From Chrysopilus asiliformis (lineage: Eukaryota; Arthropoda; Insecta; Diptera; Rhagionidae), in the NCBI GenBank assembly GCA_964034945.1, contig OZ035961.1, forward strand, positions 65,570,031 to 65,634,030: 64,000 nucleotides of DNA, read 5' to 3'. Positions 45,951-57,190 of this stretch are shown here, one piece after another. Within the stretch, counting starts at the first letter, position 1; the number at the start of each line of letters is the position of its first letter. The translations under genes and the position numbers were made by a program. The notes beneath the pieces were generated by a model. The model had not been told where the DNA came from, ran no database searches, and saw only the letters and a list, made by a program, of their open reading frames with translations.

Positions 45951-46215
45951 TATTCGTTTGCAGTAATTTAAAATCTTTGTACACTTAGTGCCGTTTGCAC
46001 CAACAAAACTTAGCAACTTATGTACAACTTAAAAAATTTAAGTCGAAGAATTTCTACGGTTTAAGTAGGCTAACCACAACTTAATTTTTTAAGTATAATA
46101 CGCGCAAACGGGCCTTAAAAATCTATAAATTAAAAGATCTATGAAGAAATTTGTGAATTATTTATTTTTCGGTTATATCGAATTATGGGAAATATTCTGT
46201 TTTATGTAGTACGAC

Positions 46216-46260
46216 CAGGGGCGTGGCGTCATTGGATGCAAGGGATGCATTGCATCCCTT
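46216..46260 (+). repeat. hAT-like terminal sequence
   Basis: CAGGGGCGTGGCGTCATTGG followed by a GGGATGCATTGCATCCC palindrome. CAGGGGCG is a common hAT terminus. A related end is at 25696. No partner end found. Confidence 0.35.
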
Positions 46261-46482
46261 ACAAATCTCACAAAAATATTGATAACTGAGTTTTTAAGTT
46301 GAAATATTTTTTTTTTTCAAAATTCGATCATAATTAAGTTTGAGTTTATTGTAAAGGGTGAGCCAACTTAGAGTTACTGTTTTGTGCCGTTTGTAGCTTC
46401 AGTACGGCACAAAATGCATTTTATCATACAGTCGTGATATATTCAACCGCGACTGACTTTAAAAAAAGAGAGAATTTCTTAA

Positions 46483-47085
46483 CTTCTTCCGTCCCTCGAG
46501 TCTAATTTGACCCAAACAGAAATTAGTTTGCTTGTACCTTTAAAAATATTTATATTACGAACCTGAAATTTTTTGACTTTGCCTTATTTATTGTAAACTA
46601 GCAGTATGCAAAAATTTGGCAACTTCCGATTAACCGTTACAGTGCTACAAAAATAGTCATACTAAAGACCTTCGGGTCTAAAATGACCCAAGGCAGTTAA
46701 TCGTATAAAAAAATGTTTAATTTACTCATATTATATTATATTCGTTAGTGTTTGTAAACTATATCTAGAATACGGATCTAAAATCTTTGACCGAACGGGG
46801 TGAGTTCTCGGGTATAAGAAACCGATTTTGTTGGATGTCAATTGGGAAAAACTCAAATGCCATATTTCTCAATTTTTGTATGAAGTTTTTTGACCGCTAT
46901 TTTCGGAGAGAGTTCATTAGAACAATATATAAGTCTTTTGGGTTATACATATGTTGTTGTATGTTGTAAAAATTTCGAAAAACATAAAAAAACTCGTTTT
47001 TTGATTTTTGTATACACTAAACCTTTATGGGTCAAAATAGACCCGAGGAACTTTAGTGTGATTTTTTTTGAGGGACGGATGAAGG
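46483..47085. mobile_element. piggyBac-like MITE, TTAA target
   Basis: TTAA at 46479-46482 and 47086-47089; ends CTTCTTCCGTCCCTC and, inverted, CCTTCATCCGTCCCTC. GGGTC...TTTTGACCC-type inverted motifs recur at 46505, 46674 and 47029. TTAA duplication with such ends is the piggyBac pattern. No transposase. Confidence 0.7.
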
Positions 47086-47644
47086 TTAACTTGCCTTTGG
47101 AACTGTGTGGAAGCAGAAATTATTGTTGCATCTATGAATTTTGTATGAAGAGAGATAAAACTAAACTTTAAGAAATGAAAACCTATGTTAACGACTGGAG
47201 AAAAGAGAGAATGTGGATGCAAAATAAAAATTGCTTCCACCTCAGCAGAAGTCAAATAATTTGCGCTTTTATTTAAACAACTAAAAAACTAAGATCCGTA
47301 TTTAAAAAGTTTTTTTGGAGGACATTTAGATGATTTTGTTTTGAGTAATTCTATATCTAATATTCATACCTTTTTGAACAAAAAATACGCGGTTTTCGCG
47401 TTTAAAAAAAACCATTCCAAAAATAAAAATTTCTTTCGGGCGATCATTTCTCTTTTGCCTCGTAATGTCATATGCAACAGGAAGAGGTGAAATAAGCAAT
47501 TCGAATCGTTGCTTCCGAGTGAAAATAAGTAAAAAAAAAATGCGTTAAGGCAAATTGGTAGTAGCGTTTCTGCAGTAATGTCTTAAATTGTTTATTTATT
47601 AGCGTGTCTTTTTATTGTGTGATTTTTTTGATTTCAATAGTTTG
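47086..47644. other. Non-coding, nothing recognised
   Basis: No recognisable feature. Confidence 0.4.
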
Positions 47645-47647
47645 GTA

Positions 47648-48052
47648 AAAATGGCAGATTGTTGTGTAATCGATAGCTTATTAAAACAATCATTTAGTTC
47701 GCGATCTTTTTCAGAAAAACAAAATATTCTTGATCGCGGGAGACCAAAACCAAAGTTAAATATAACAACAGTGAATAAAAGTTGTACGAGACGATTTTCG
47801 GTCAAAATTTACGAAGATTTAATTGGCTTTGCGGTTGTGCAAATAAGCAAAAGTTATTTTGTTGGCCTTGTTTACTTTTTTCGAAGGATTACAACGTTTG
47901 GCAATCTGTAAGTTACAGCTATTTAAATAATTTTCATAAAGCTGTTTAATTAGCAATTCTGAGTTAAGAACGATCTTGGTGTATCCGGATTTATGCGGAC
48001 AATCGTAAATATTTTATTTTATAACAGTATTTTTTATACAAAAAGATCATTA
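47648..48052 (+). mobile_element. Truncated hAT-derived repeat, copy 2
   Basis: Same unit as 26568-26970 with the same right junction. Followed by CATTAATGTGTA direct repeats. Confidence 0.75.
47651..47911 (+). pseudogene. hAT/ZMYM1-like zinc-finger fragment, frameshifted
   Basis: The first 56 codons equal copy 1 (MADCCVIDSLLKQSFSSRSF..., RRFSVKIYED) except for one change. One T is missing after GAAGATTT, so the Cys-containing finger (GC--K--FCWPC) is read out of frame and the chain ends at codon 86. Non-functional. Confidence 0.75.
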
Positions 48053-48159
48053 ATTTTCATTAATGTGTATTTCATTAATGTGTAATTCGACACTGGTTAA
48101 AAATTTATTGTTTTGTCAATTCGAGTTTATTTTGTTCGGAATTTCGACCGTATCCCTGT

Positions 48160-48490
48160 AAAATCATGTTCTAAATACATTTCGTTTTTTAATTTTTTCG
48201 ATACTATGCATCATTTTCGACACAATAGGAAATAACTATTCCATTTGTATTTTTCAATACGACTCACCACTGAAAAATTGCTTCGTCCTTTCGAAACATA
48301 TGGTGTTCAGGGACAGACGGACAGACAGACAGACGCACAGACAGACAGACGGACAGACAGACGGACAGACAGACGGACAGACAGACGGACAGACGGACAG
48401 ACAGACGGACAGACAGACGGACAGACATGCGAAAATCAAAATCTTTTGTCATGTCAAACACCCTGGTGTAGTTCATTTTTGTGTCCAATG
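48160..48490 (+). repeat. Family D repeat with long GACR tract
   Basis: TTTCGAAACATATGGTGTTC leads into (GACR)n at 48311-48426, then ACATGCGAAAATCAAAATC and CACCCTGGTGTAGTTCATTT, the family D order. Overlapping cysteine/serine-rich frames are microsatellite artefacts. Confidence 0.8.
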
Positions 48491-49449
48491 TAGTGGTAGG
48501 TAAAATAACTCAACTTAAAGTGGGATTCATTTCGGATTCGTTCACTTCGGAATAACTCCCAACGAGTGATTCATTTGAAACATAACGATTGAGATTAAAA
48601 GCCCAATTCTAGCAACTGCCAGTCAACATTCTTATGACCTATGATTTTTAATTGTCGCATTCAAAATTTTTACACTACCCATAATTCGTAGGGAAACTAA
48701 TCGAAAATGATTCAAATAGCTTTTTTCTTTTTTCAAAACTGAAAAAACCTCTTCTTGGAGCACATTCGGTCTGACAGTATAATAATAATTCTCATTTCTC
48801 TCACATTTGCAAACGAAATTATGTGAAGCAAAACAGATGAGAACTATTGCTGCCGAAATAGTCACTTTCGTAGCTTTTTGCGTGCCCACATCTTAAATGT
48901 CATCTCAAAATGTCAAAAGTACCTCAACCGAAAAGGTACGTACCAAAAGGCACCCAGCGCTCGATAGTACTCCCAACACGCACTTTTAATATTCGGCTCG
49001 TATTGGCTACTGGATATAACGCTATCAAGTGACATTTACCTACCACAGAAACCTGTTAGATACATCTGAGATATATAGATAGATATCGTAAGTAGTATTT
49101 ACGATGTTTTTGAAATTTGGAGTTTTAAATTTCCAAATTGTTTGAGGAGCTTTAATTTATTTCACTTTATAGAATAAAATATTAAAATCTAATATTTTTT
49201 GAGGATTTTTAATTTAATGTGGAAAAATAACTAAAATCGATTTTCTGCAAAATTGTATTTTAGAACTTACGATAGTCTTGCGCGGAGGCGTTAAAATATA
49301 AGAATCCTTGTTTCGCAAATTTTTTTTTTTTAAATAAATAAAAACAACTTATGAAAGTCTATTGTGGGTAAATGTTTTCAATAATCCTTGTCCATAAAAG
49401 TCTATTTTTGGATTTGTAATAATAGCCTCCTTATATAATTATTAAGTAC
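48491..49449. other. Non-coding, nothing recognised
   Basis: No domain, TIR or repeat recognised; frames below 90 codons. Confidence 0.4.
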
Positions 49450-49935
49450 CAGGAAAACCGAGCCATGCTCGGCCACTTCAAAGTCGTCCTTTTGCTGAAA
49501 AGAGTAGATTCACGTAATCTCGACAACCTTTCCTGAGGTTTGAAATCCTGGATCCAAATATCTAAAAAGTGATATTTTTAGAATGCATACTAAAAAACCT
49601 TACTCCCTAGCAATATTGCGAATTTTCATTAAGATACCTTCACGTAATTCGAAGACACCAGGCGAGGGGTATCGAAGGGAGGGGAAAGTTAGGTTTGTAG
49701 TGGAAAAATCGAAAACCCTTAGCCCGCTTATTAATACTGTAAAGTTTCATTAAGATCGGACCACCCAATTCGAAGATACCAGGGGAATTTTCTCAGAGGT
49801 GAGACCTATCTAGATCAATTCCTTGTCCCCGAAATCCCTAACCACCAAGTTTCGTGAAAATCGTTAGGCGGGTTTTCGAGATCGTTGTGCAGATAGACAG
49901 ACATTCCTCGTACTTATTATATTATAGGATAGGAT
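49450..49935 (+). repeat. Family H dispersed repeat
   Basis: Begins AAACCGAGCCATGCTCGGCC, has three GATACC/CACC-AATTCGAAGA phrases, and ends GTTAGGCGGGTTTTCGAGAT, GCAGATAGACAGACATTC, TACTTATTATATTATAG. This is the form of a widespread arthropod interspersed repeat with a decayed GACA tract near its 3' end. Confidence 0.6.
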
Positions 49936-50548
49936 TCAATAGTTATTTACAACACTCAGATTTTACACTGCGCAAATTGAAATTTACTTGCAAAGGCATT
50001 AGACAGGCTTCCTTATTATGTTCTATACGGCTGAAAGTTGGATTTATGAACTTTACTCAATTATTTTTGATTCAAAACCAGTTTTTAACCGACTTCGAAA
50101 AAGAATGAGGTTATGTATTCAACTTGGATGTATGTATGTATATACCTTGTTTTCAAACATTCACCAGTTCTTATGTACCCACTACAATCGTATCACGATT
50201 GTTAAGCACGTATGCGTGATTTTTTGAACGTCACTCGTGCATTTCTCCATCGATATTTTTGCTTGTGGCGGAAAATTTATTATATACAAACATAACAAGA
50301 AAGAGCACAGAGCGAAGGACAGATAATTTTATTACATCGCCTTGCTTCAGTGCAGTTGGATGTATGTTATTCTATTTTAATTAAAGTGACGGAATTTTTT
50401 GATTAATTTCATACAGAAATTCCTGTTATGAAAAGTATTTTTTTCTTTATGAAATTCCAGTACGCTGCCGGATACAAATGCAAAAATATTCAAGTTATCA
50501 AAACTGGAGGATGGCATATTGACAAAAGCAGGAAATGCTTTAATACTA
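49936..50548. other. Non-coding, nothing recognised
   Basis: No recognisable feature. Confidence 0.4.
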
Positions 50549-51813
50549 GGGTCTTTCAATAAGGAGGCTTGAAATTTGTTATGTTATAGCGGCCATGTTG
50601 TTAAAGCAATATCTGTCAAATTTGTAGTGATTTGTTCAGGAGTGTTTGGCAAATCAGCATAGAAGGCTATAGCGTTGAACAACGTGTGCTAATCATCAAA
50701 TTTTATTTTTAAAATCTGTGCTCCTTTCGAGAAACGTTCCGCACATTACGTGATTTTTATCCTCGCCACCACTGTCCTGCCGAGTCGACTATTCGACATT
50801 TGGTGGCCAAATTCGAGTCAACCGGTTCGATAAATAATCAGCCAACACTCGTACGTAACCGAAACACAAGGTCTGTTGAAAATATCTTTGCTTTGCGTGA
50901 GAGTGTACGGGAAAACCCGTTCAATTTGTCGTCGTTCACCAGAACTTGGCCTTTTTGCGACTTGCAACTTGGCGAATTTTGCAAAGGGACTGCACCCATA
51001 TAAAATCCAACTGACCCAGGAACCTAAGGTAGACGACCATAGACAACGCCGTGTGCTAGCTGATTGGGCTCTGGAGCAGTTGGAAGTTGACCCAAATTTC
51101 GCCAAAAAAAATCATCTTCACGAGGCTCATTGATGAATGGATATGTGAGCAAGCAAAATTGTCGGATTTGGGGCGATACCAATCTACACGAGATACACCA
51201 ACACCAAATGCGTCCCAAAAAAGTCACTGTTTGTTGCGGATTTTGGTCTGGCGGAATCATCGGTCCGTACTTCTTCCAAAATGAAACGGGCATTGCCATA
51301 ACCGTCAATGGCGAGCGCTACAAATCGATTATAAGTAACTTCTTGTGGCCTAAACTGGATGATATGGCTACCGACAACATGTGGTTCCAACAAGACGGCG
51401 CTACATGCCATACAGCGCATGCCACGATGGACATTCAGTACGAACGATTTGAGGGCTTGTTTATCTCGCGCGGCGGCGACGTGAACTGGGCACTGAGATT
51501 GTGCGATTTAACGCCTTTAGACTTCAGGGTTATCGTAAATCGGAAGCCTATGCGAATAAATCGCAAACAATTGATGCCCTCAAAACTAACATAACAAACG
51601 ACATTCAGCAAATTCAACCAGATTTATGCTACAAAGTCCTCGAAAATTTGACTTCCCGAATACGTGCCACCAAGCAAAGTGCGGCGAAGATTTGAACGAC
51701 GTTATGTTCCATACATAATGCCATAACATATACTTTCAAACAAAAAAAATTGAGTCTCACACACAGCTTGTTTTATTTGCCTTTAAAAATTGAGCGTCCT
51801 TATTGAAAGACCC
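50549..51813 (+). mobile_element. Mariner-like transposon, decayed, near full length
   Basis: Ends GGGTCTTTCAATAAGGAGGC (50549) and, inverted, GGGTCTTTCAATAAGGACGC (51794-51813). The flanks are TA-rich. The 1.27 kb interior encodes one broken transposase on the plus strand. Confidence 0.85.
50665..51695 (+). pseudogene. Mariner/IS630-type transposase pseudogene
   Basis: N-terminal helix-turn-helix remnants read YSVEQRVLIIKFYF, then a stop, then STIRHLVAKFESTGSINNQP in another block. The catalytic part has CGFWSGGIIGPYFFQNETG, MWFQQDGATCHTA (second Asp) and LCDLTPLDF (third Asp), again with 36 residues between them. The C-terminal KSEAYANKSQTIDALK...SAAKI is in a different frame from 51501. 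The segment that should carry the first catalytic Asp (FSDEAHF) is mutated to a frameshifted HEAH and stop near 51118. At least three disruptions make it inactive. It belongs to the same family as the 23.5 kb copy (shared FQNE-G--ITVNG-RY, SRGGDVNW). Confidence 0.85.
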
Positions 51814-51929
51814 TTTAGTAATTGCCAAGCAATTCCAAACTTGATACAAATTTCCAAAATTTGAAATAATTGTATTCCTATTTATTATCCAGTTACTTTT
51901 ACTTTATCATGCGGGGAAAATCTAAAATA

Positions 51930-51976
51930 AATACCGGTAAATCCTATATATATATATATGATTTACCGGTATTTAT
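51930..51976. repeat. Short AT hairpin
   Basis: AAATACCGGTAAATC and GATTTACCGGTATTT flank a (TA)n loop. Confidence 0.8.
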
Positions 51977-53015
51977 TATATATACAATACATATATATGA
52001 AACAACTCTACAATGTCAAGAAGTCTGCTGAGACCTGCTAAAAACATATCTTGGAATATTTCATTTTACATTTTTTAGTAAAATATACAATGTCTCTAGT
52101 GAATTAAAATAACCGAGTACTTGAATTAAAACGACTTCTTATGTGTACAACACCTGAAGACCTTTTATATTTTATTATGGAGATGATACCTCCCATATGA
52201 ATTAATTAAATACCAATTACGATCGAATATTTGTACATACATACTGCCATTATATTGTACGGATGTTATATATAAACGAAAGTTATTACATTGAGGATAG
52301 AAGATTTGCTCCCAATTACATTAGTTATGTGTAATTATACTTGTGATTGCTACATCCGACTGCCTCAATATCCGTTGTGTAATATAACCTTTAGCGACAG
52401 TTGCTTTTACAATGAATGCCATCATGAAGCTATTATCTCAGCCTAAGTGGACACTTGATTCTGAATTGAGGGTTTTCTCAACATTTCTACATAAAAAGCC
52501 AATCGTCTCCTTAAACATGAAGTCAAGGTTTTGTAAAACTGTTAAACCATTTATCGATGAAAGGAAGTTGAAAAGATTATTAATAGAAAAAAAGATCCGC
52601 ATCTCAAGGTGATTATGTTATGAGACTACGGCAATAACGAATCTTAAGAACATTATTGAACAAAATCTTTCGCTTAAACTTTTTTTCCAAGAATTTTCGA
52701 GGCCTGTGTTCCAGCTGAGTAATTATGAAGTTGAAAAAGATAAAAATCTCGGTTTTTCAAAAAAGAGACAGATGCTTTAACGAAAATAGAATTTCCACTT
52801 TTTTCATTCAGCCGAGGCTGTGCAAGATATTACTAGGAGTATGTTACACTTTTAATATAAAATGACGGACGACACCGCATTTCCGAAAAATTTACTAGTG
52901 ATTGAGCACAAATGTCTTATTAAATTTTGATTGAGAAACTGCGATCTTTCTGAAATATAAGACTTGAAGCGTTTGGTATTTTTAAAATGTATTTCACTTT
53001 ATAACCGATAAAAAA
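51977..53015. other. No confident gene
   Basis: A 66-codon plus-strand frame at 52412-52612 (starts MNAIMKLLSQPKWTLDSELR) matches nothing recognised. Confidence 0.4.
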
Positions 53016-53019
53016 ATTT

Positions 53020-53815
53020 AAAACATAACAAAATTACAATTACCAACCGACCCCAATCGTTAAATACTTATTATAAGAACTTCAGACCAAATTTTGATGG
53101 TAACCCAGTCTAATTAGATTTTCAGTTGGGATGTAAAGTATGGAATTTTTTTGTTTTCAATTGGGATCCAAAGTACGCTTAAGATACTTTTATCTTAAGA
53201 ACATGGTATCGTACTCCTTTCACGCTACTCATACAACCAAATGAATGAGCAGCTTGAAAGAAGTAGGTCGATTTTGCCCTTCCAAGAATCCACCTTAATT
53301 CTTACGCACAATTTCAAGTCTCTAAAGGTGAAGGCCCAATAGACGCTTTGCTTGCTTCGCTTGCTTTACTCGCTTTGACAGCTGAATTGAACTCCGTGTT
53401 TCGTTATGGGAGCTGGCCCAATACAAAAGCACTTAAAGCAAAGCGAAGCTTTTGAGCAATTCTCAATTCGGCTTTATGCGCTTTGACAGTTCTGACAATT
53501 TAGTTTTTCAATTAATCGATGAAACAAAACACAAGTAGCGTACAAAATACATGATAAATGTTTTTTAAAATCAATTTTTATTGTTAAAATGTTTGCACAA
53601 ACTTTTTTTCCACTCAGATTATATAAATTCAATATGTCAAAGCGTTCATAGCAAAGCGTACATTGGGCCTAGAGTAGCTTTGTTTGCTTTGATCGCCTCA
53701 AATGCTTCAGCAAAGCCAAGCAAGCGAAGCAAGCAAAGCTTCTATTGGGCCATCACCTTAACCGAGAGTTATTAAGGATATTCACGGAATCATAGAGATG
53801 CCTCGCAAACCGTGA
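53020..53815 (+). repeat. Old family A/D copy split by a MITE
   Basis: AAACATAACAAAATTACAAT at 53022 is a decayed family A left end. TTGCCCTTCCAAGAATCCAC and CAATTTCAAGTCTCTA (to 53325) follow. After the nested MITE the sequence resumes with ACCGAGAGTTATTAAGGATATTCACGG, matching the family D copy at 63355-63385. Confidence 0.65.
53326..53758. mobile_element. 433-bp MITE, TAA target (PIF/Harbinger-like)
   Basis: Ends AGGTGAAGGCCCAATAGA and, inverted, AGGTGATGGCCCAATAGA, flanked by TAA on both sides (53323-53325, 53759-53761). The arms continue with GCTTTGCTTGCTTCGCTTGC and complement, a short tandem of GCTTTGCTTGC words. Confidence 0.85.
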
Positions 53816-53939
53816 AAGTGAATCATCCCCGTAAACTTACGCAATTGTGAAATGCGGAAATTTCGAGAAATTTTGAAATTCAGACGCAAAACATTTTTTA
53901 TATTGTACTAGCTTATAAAAAATAATATAAATTATTAAT

Positions 53940-54054
53940 TAATATAATTATATTAATATTAATTATATTTTTGCCAGCTTAAAGTTTTTTGTATAAATAT
54001 TAGAATGCCAAAAAACCATAAATAACTTAAAAACTTTGGGAAAAAACGTTTTCC
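53940..54054 (-). repeat. AT-rich dispersed repeat
   Basis: Complement of the block at 22030-22170. Confidence 0.5.
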
Positions 54055-54325
54055 TTACAGGACCTTCTGTTTCGAATTTTGAAAACCTAATACCGGATTC
54101 ATGATCAGCGACCCCAAAAACACCATAATGCCAATTTTTCCGGGGAAAAATGGGAACATTACAGGACCTTTCGTTTCGAATTTAGAAAATCTAACATAGC
54201 TAAAAACCTTCTCCTGGCAACGTAGATCATTTTGCAAAAAACCGAGTTAAAATCGGTCCAGTAGTTTTTGAGTTTTGTGATCTCAGGCAGACCAACAGAC
54301 AAACATCCATTTTTATACTGGTATA
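54055..54325 (-). repeat. Family C fragment, minus
   Basis: Mirror of 13438-13640: GGACCTTCTGTTTCG, ATCAGCGACCCCAAAAACAC, GGACCTTTCGTTTCGAATTT, CTTCTCCTGGCAACG and the AACAGACAAACATCC head. It keeps the ACTCAAAAACTACTGGACCG block that the 13.4 kb copy lacks. Confidence 0.8.
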
Positions 54326-54565
54326 TATTTATATTTAGATATGTTCGCATATATACTTTCCTTTTCTATAGAGGGTAAGTATAGTATTCATGGCGAAGAA
54401 CGACTCGAGAACGGGGCAGATAGAAAATTTCTGACCAGTACGAAATCCGTTTCAGGCAAAATTATCAGTATCTCCGTGCATCTGTCTGTAGGTCTGTCCG
54501 TTGTACGTATCTTAAATAGCTCGAGAATGCGTTGACATAACGACTTCAAACTTTTTGGATCAAAG

Positions 54566-54720
54566 TGACAGAGACTGACAGATACCGACACAGACTGACA
54601 GAAACTTACAGATGCCTACAGAGACTGACACAGACTGACAGAAACTTACAGAGGCCTACAGAGGCTTACAAAGGCTGACAGAGACGGACAGAGATTGACA
54701 AAAACTGACACAGACTGATA
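54566..54720 (+). repeat. Degenerate GACTGACA-type tandem array
   Basis: About 15 imperfect units of 8-12 bp (CAGAGACTGACA, CACAGACTGACAGA, AACTTACAGA, GCCTACAGA). It contains several exact CTGACAGA words, the unit of the giant array at 1.5-11.3 kb. Confidence 0.8.
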
Positions 54721-55321
54721 CAGTGTTGCCATTTTCAGCGACTTGTCTCATTTCTAGCGACTTTCATGCCTTGAAAAGCACGCGTTGAGATTTGAGATTT
54801 TAGTGATCTTTTGGGGACTTCTCGGAGATTTTCAGCGATTTTCAAAAGTTTCTTAAGAAAAAAAACTTTGTTGAAAATTTTACTAATAAATATCATACTT
54901 TTCACAATTTTTTACATTTATGTTACGCAAGAACATTTGATAAAAATGCAAAAAATTAATGAAAATTGAATTAAGAACTAACAACAGTGGATTTAGACAT
55001 AAATAAATCTTTGATCTCAGATGTGAGTAAATTTTATGTAGATATTTTGACTTGAAGTCTATTTAGTTATTATTTTTCTAAGAAGAACTTAACAATTTTT
55101 TATTTTTGTGTTTTTTAAGAAGACAAAGTTGTTTTTTTTATTATTATATTTTATTATTGTTAAAAACAAAGAACAAAAGCGATTTGAAAACAAGATATAT
55201 GTTTAAATATGCATTAAAAAAAAGTCTCAAAACTAGCGATTTTTGTCTATAATTTCGGAGACTTTTGAGATTTTTTTTCCTCATTTCAACGATTTTGCGC
55301 TTGAGGTCTCCGGCAACACTG
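54721..55321. mobile_element. hAT-like non-autonomous element with 8-bp duplications
   Basis: Ends CAGTGTTGCC (54721) and GGCAACACTG (55321), a common hAT terminus. Flanks GACTGATA (54713-54720) and GACTGATG (55322-55329) differ at one base. It inserted inside or at the edge of the GACTGACA array. The interior has inverted TAGCGA-TTT words; no transposase. Confidence 0.85.
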
Positions 55322-55330
55322 GACTGATGA

Positions 55331-55983
55331 CAGTCAAAGTCCTCTAACTCGAATTGTCTGCTGCCATCAAAATCGTTTCGAGTTAGAGGAATTTCGAGTT
55401 AGAGAAATTGAAACAATTTTTTTAAATGCATGTACATATCATATCGCACATGTTCCCGTAGACTGTAGTATCTTAAAATCTGCCATTTTAAGAAAAACGC
55501 ATTCAAAGTTTTCATTTCAAAATAATTGTTTATGAATAATTGTTTTTTCTGTTGTCTGTACAGTAATATTTCAATTTATTACTCTTTTGATAATAATTTA
55601 CAGATCATTTGCTTCATTTTTTTTGCAATAAAAAAAGATAGAGTTAGGTTTGTTTTCCACAAAATCAATTTAAATTTTAAAAAATGGGAATTTAAAAAAA
55701 CCAAAAATAAATAAATTTTAGGACTACGTTTACATTTAAATTTGTTTTTCATTTGATTCAGTCAATTTTCCTTTACATAATGGAATAATTACTCAAAAAC
55801 ACATTTTTTGAGATACTACAGTCTACGGGACCATGTGCGATATATGTATATTTATTCGTTTTTAGAAATTTTTAAAACAAATTAAAAATTTAAAGAAAAA
55901 TTGAAAAGAGCGCAAAAAAAGGTTAAAAAGTTTGAGAGGAAAAAAAAGAATTACAGGGATTTCGAGTTAGAGGACTTTGACTG
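55331..55983. mobile_element. Element with long nested inverted repeats (pogo/Tigger-like ends)
   Basis: Outer ends CAGTCAAAGTCCTCTAACTC and complement (right TA at 55984-55985; left neighbour GA). Inside, GCACATGTTCCCGTAGACTG...GTATCT (about 55448) pairs with its complement at about 55816-55843 with one mismatch. TTCGAGTTAGAG words repeat near both ends. The 62-codon frame within is accidental. Confidence 0.75.
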
Positions 55984-56202
55984 TATATTATTTATTGCAA
56001 TTATCCTGTCACAGCAAAAAGCTTATTTGCACTAGACGCTCAATCATGCACGCAAGCATCAGTTAATTTGGAACAGCCAAACCGACAGCACACAGCACAA
56101 ATATGAATTTAAACAATTTTTGTCCTTATATTTTTGGCTTTTCGTCATCCAAAACTCACTTCTTTGTATATATAACTCGAAAAAGGTTCCCAAAAAACTT
56201 TT

Positions 56203-56720
56203 GACGTTTTCGACTGGCAGATTCAGGGCAGATTCAGAGCACGCTCTACCCCAGTTTAGAGCAAGGTATTTCGAGCAGATCTCGAGTAGATTTCGAGCAC
56301 CTCTGCTTGGGAGTCGTGCATTTCTCAAAGAACAAGAAGAAGCATAAAACAAATTAAAATTAATTTTGATATATTCCCCTTAAGTTGACACTGCACTAAT
56401 ATATTTCTGACCAACTGAAATTCTTCTTCACTAGATGAAGAAGAATCCAAGAAATCAAAATCATAAATATCTTCCATTTACGATTCCACACGATTTTGTT
56501 AGCCTTAACCTCAAAAGAGCAACTCAAATCTGACTACATTAGGCAGATCACAAAATTGCTCGAAAAATGCTCTTTTAGTGCTCGCATACGGAGTACTTGC
56601 GTCACTCGAACACGTAACTCTTTTTCGAGCGATCAAAAAATCTCAGTCGAACACAAGATCTCAGAGTGAGCAAATTTAGAGCAACTTCAGAGCAAAAAGA
56701 GCATGCCAGTCGAAAACGCC
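56203..56720. mobile_element. 518-bp MITE with GGCGTTTTCGACTGGCA ends
   Basis: GACGTTTTCGACTGGCA at 56203 and TGCCAGTCGAAAACGCC ending 56720 (one mismatch). The interior repeats GAGCA/TCGAGCA words (for example AGAGCAAGGTATTTCGAGCA). No target duplication recognised. Confidence 0.65.
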
Positions 56721-56966
56721 ATTTGTCTTTTATATGCGACATCTTTTCACTATTAAAAATTACGCTGAAATTACGACTTGATTGACCGCTTCGCCATACA
56801 CGTTCAAGCATGCTGTCATTCACAAAGCTCCCTCGAAAAATATCAAAATGATTTTGATATTGGCCAGCATGCAATCATGGAATTTTGCATGATAGCATCA
56901 CCATAGGCGTTCAAAATGCTGTCACAGCATGCGATGATTGACTGCAAGATTGATTGGCAAGCTTAA

Positions 56967-57186
56967 CCCTCTCAATGGATTTGCCCCATATATGGGACAG
57001 ACCTTTAAATTGATTTAGCGGCTTGTGTAACGGTTTTTTAAACGCTTTGTTTAATTTTCATCATTGAATGGACACTTTTCTAAACACTGACCCACTATGC
57101 CTTTGTATTTTGAAGTCTGAGTCAGTGAAACTTTAGATTTTGTGAAGGGCGATCCCGGTTGTTGCGTTCGCCCAGCCATGAGAGGG
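56967..57186. mobile_element. 220-bp piggyBac-like MITE
   Basis: TTAA on both sides (56963-56966, 57187-57190); ends CCCTCTCAATGG and CCATGAGAGGG. Small size and TTAA duplication fit a piggyBac-derived MITE. Confidence 0.8.
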
Positions 57187-57190
57187 TTAA

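Noticed and set aside
25696..47911. CAGGGGCG ends at 25696 and 46216 as termini of the two hAT zinc-finger fragments
   Set aside because: The orientation and distance relative to the fragments differ between the two loci, so they are not shown to belong to one element.
48254..48503. Cys/Ser- or Thr/Asp-rich proteins across GACR tracts (also at 21 kb, 26 kb, 30 kb, 43 kb)
   Set aside because: These are translations of the microsatellite inside family A/D repeats, present on both strands.
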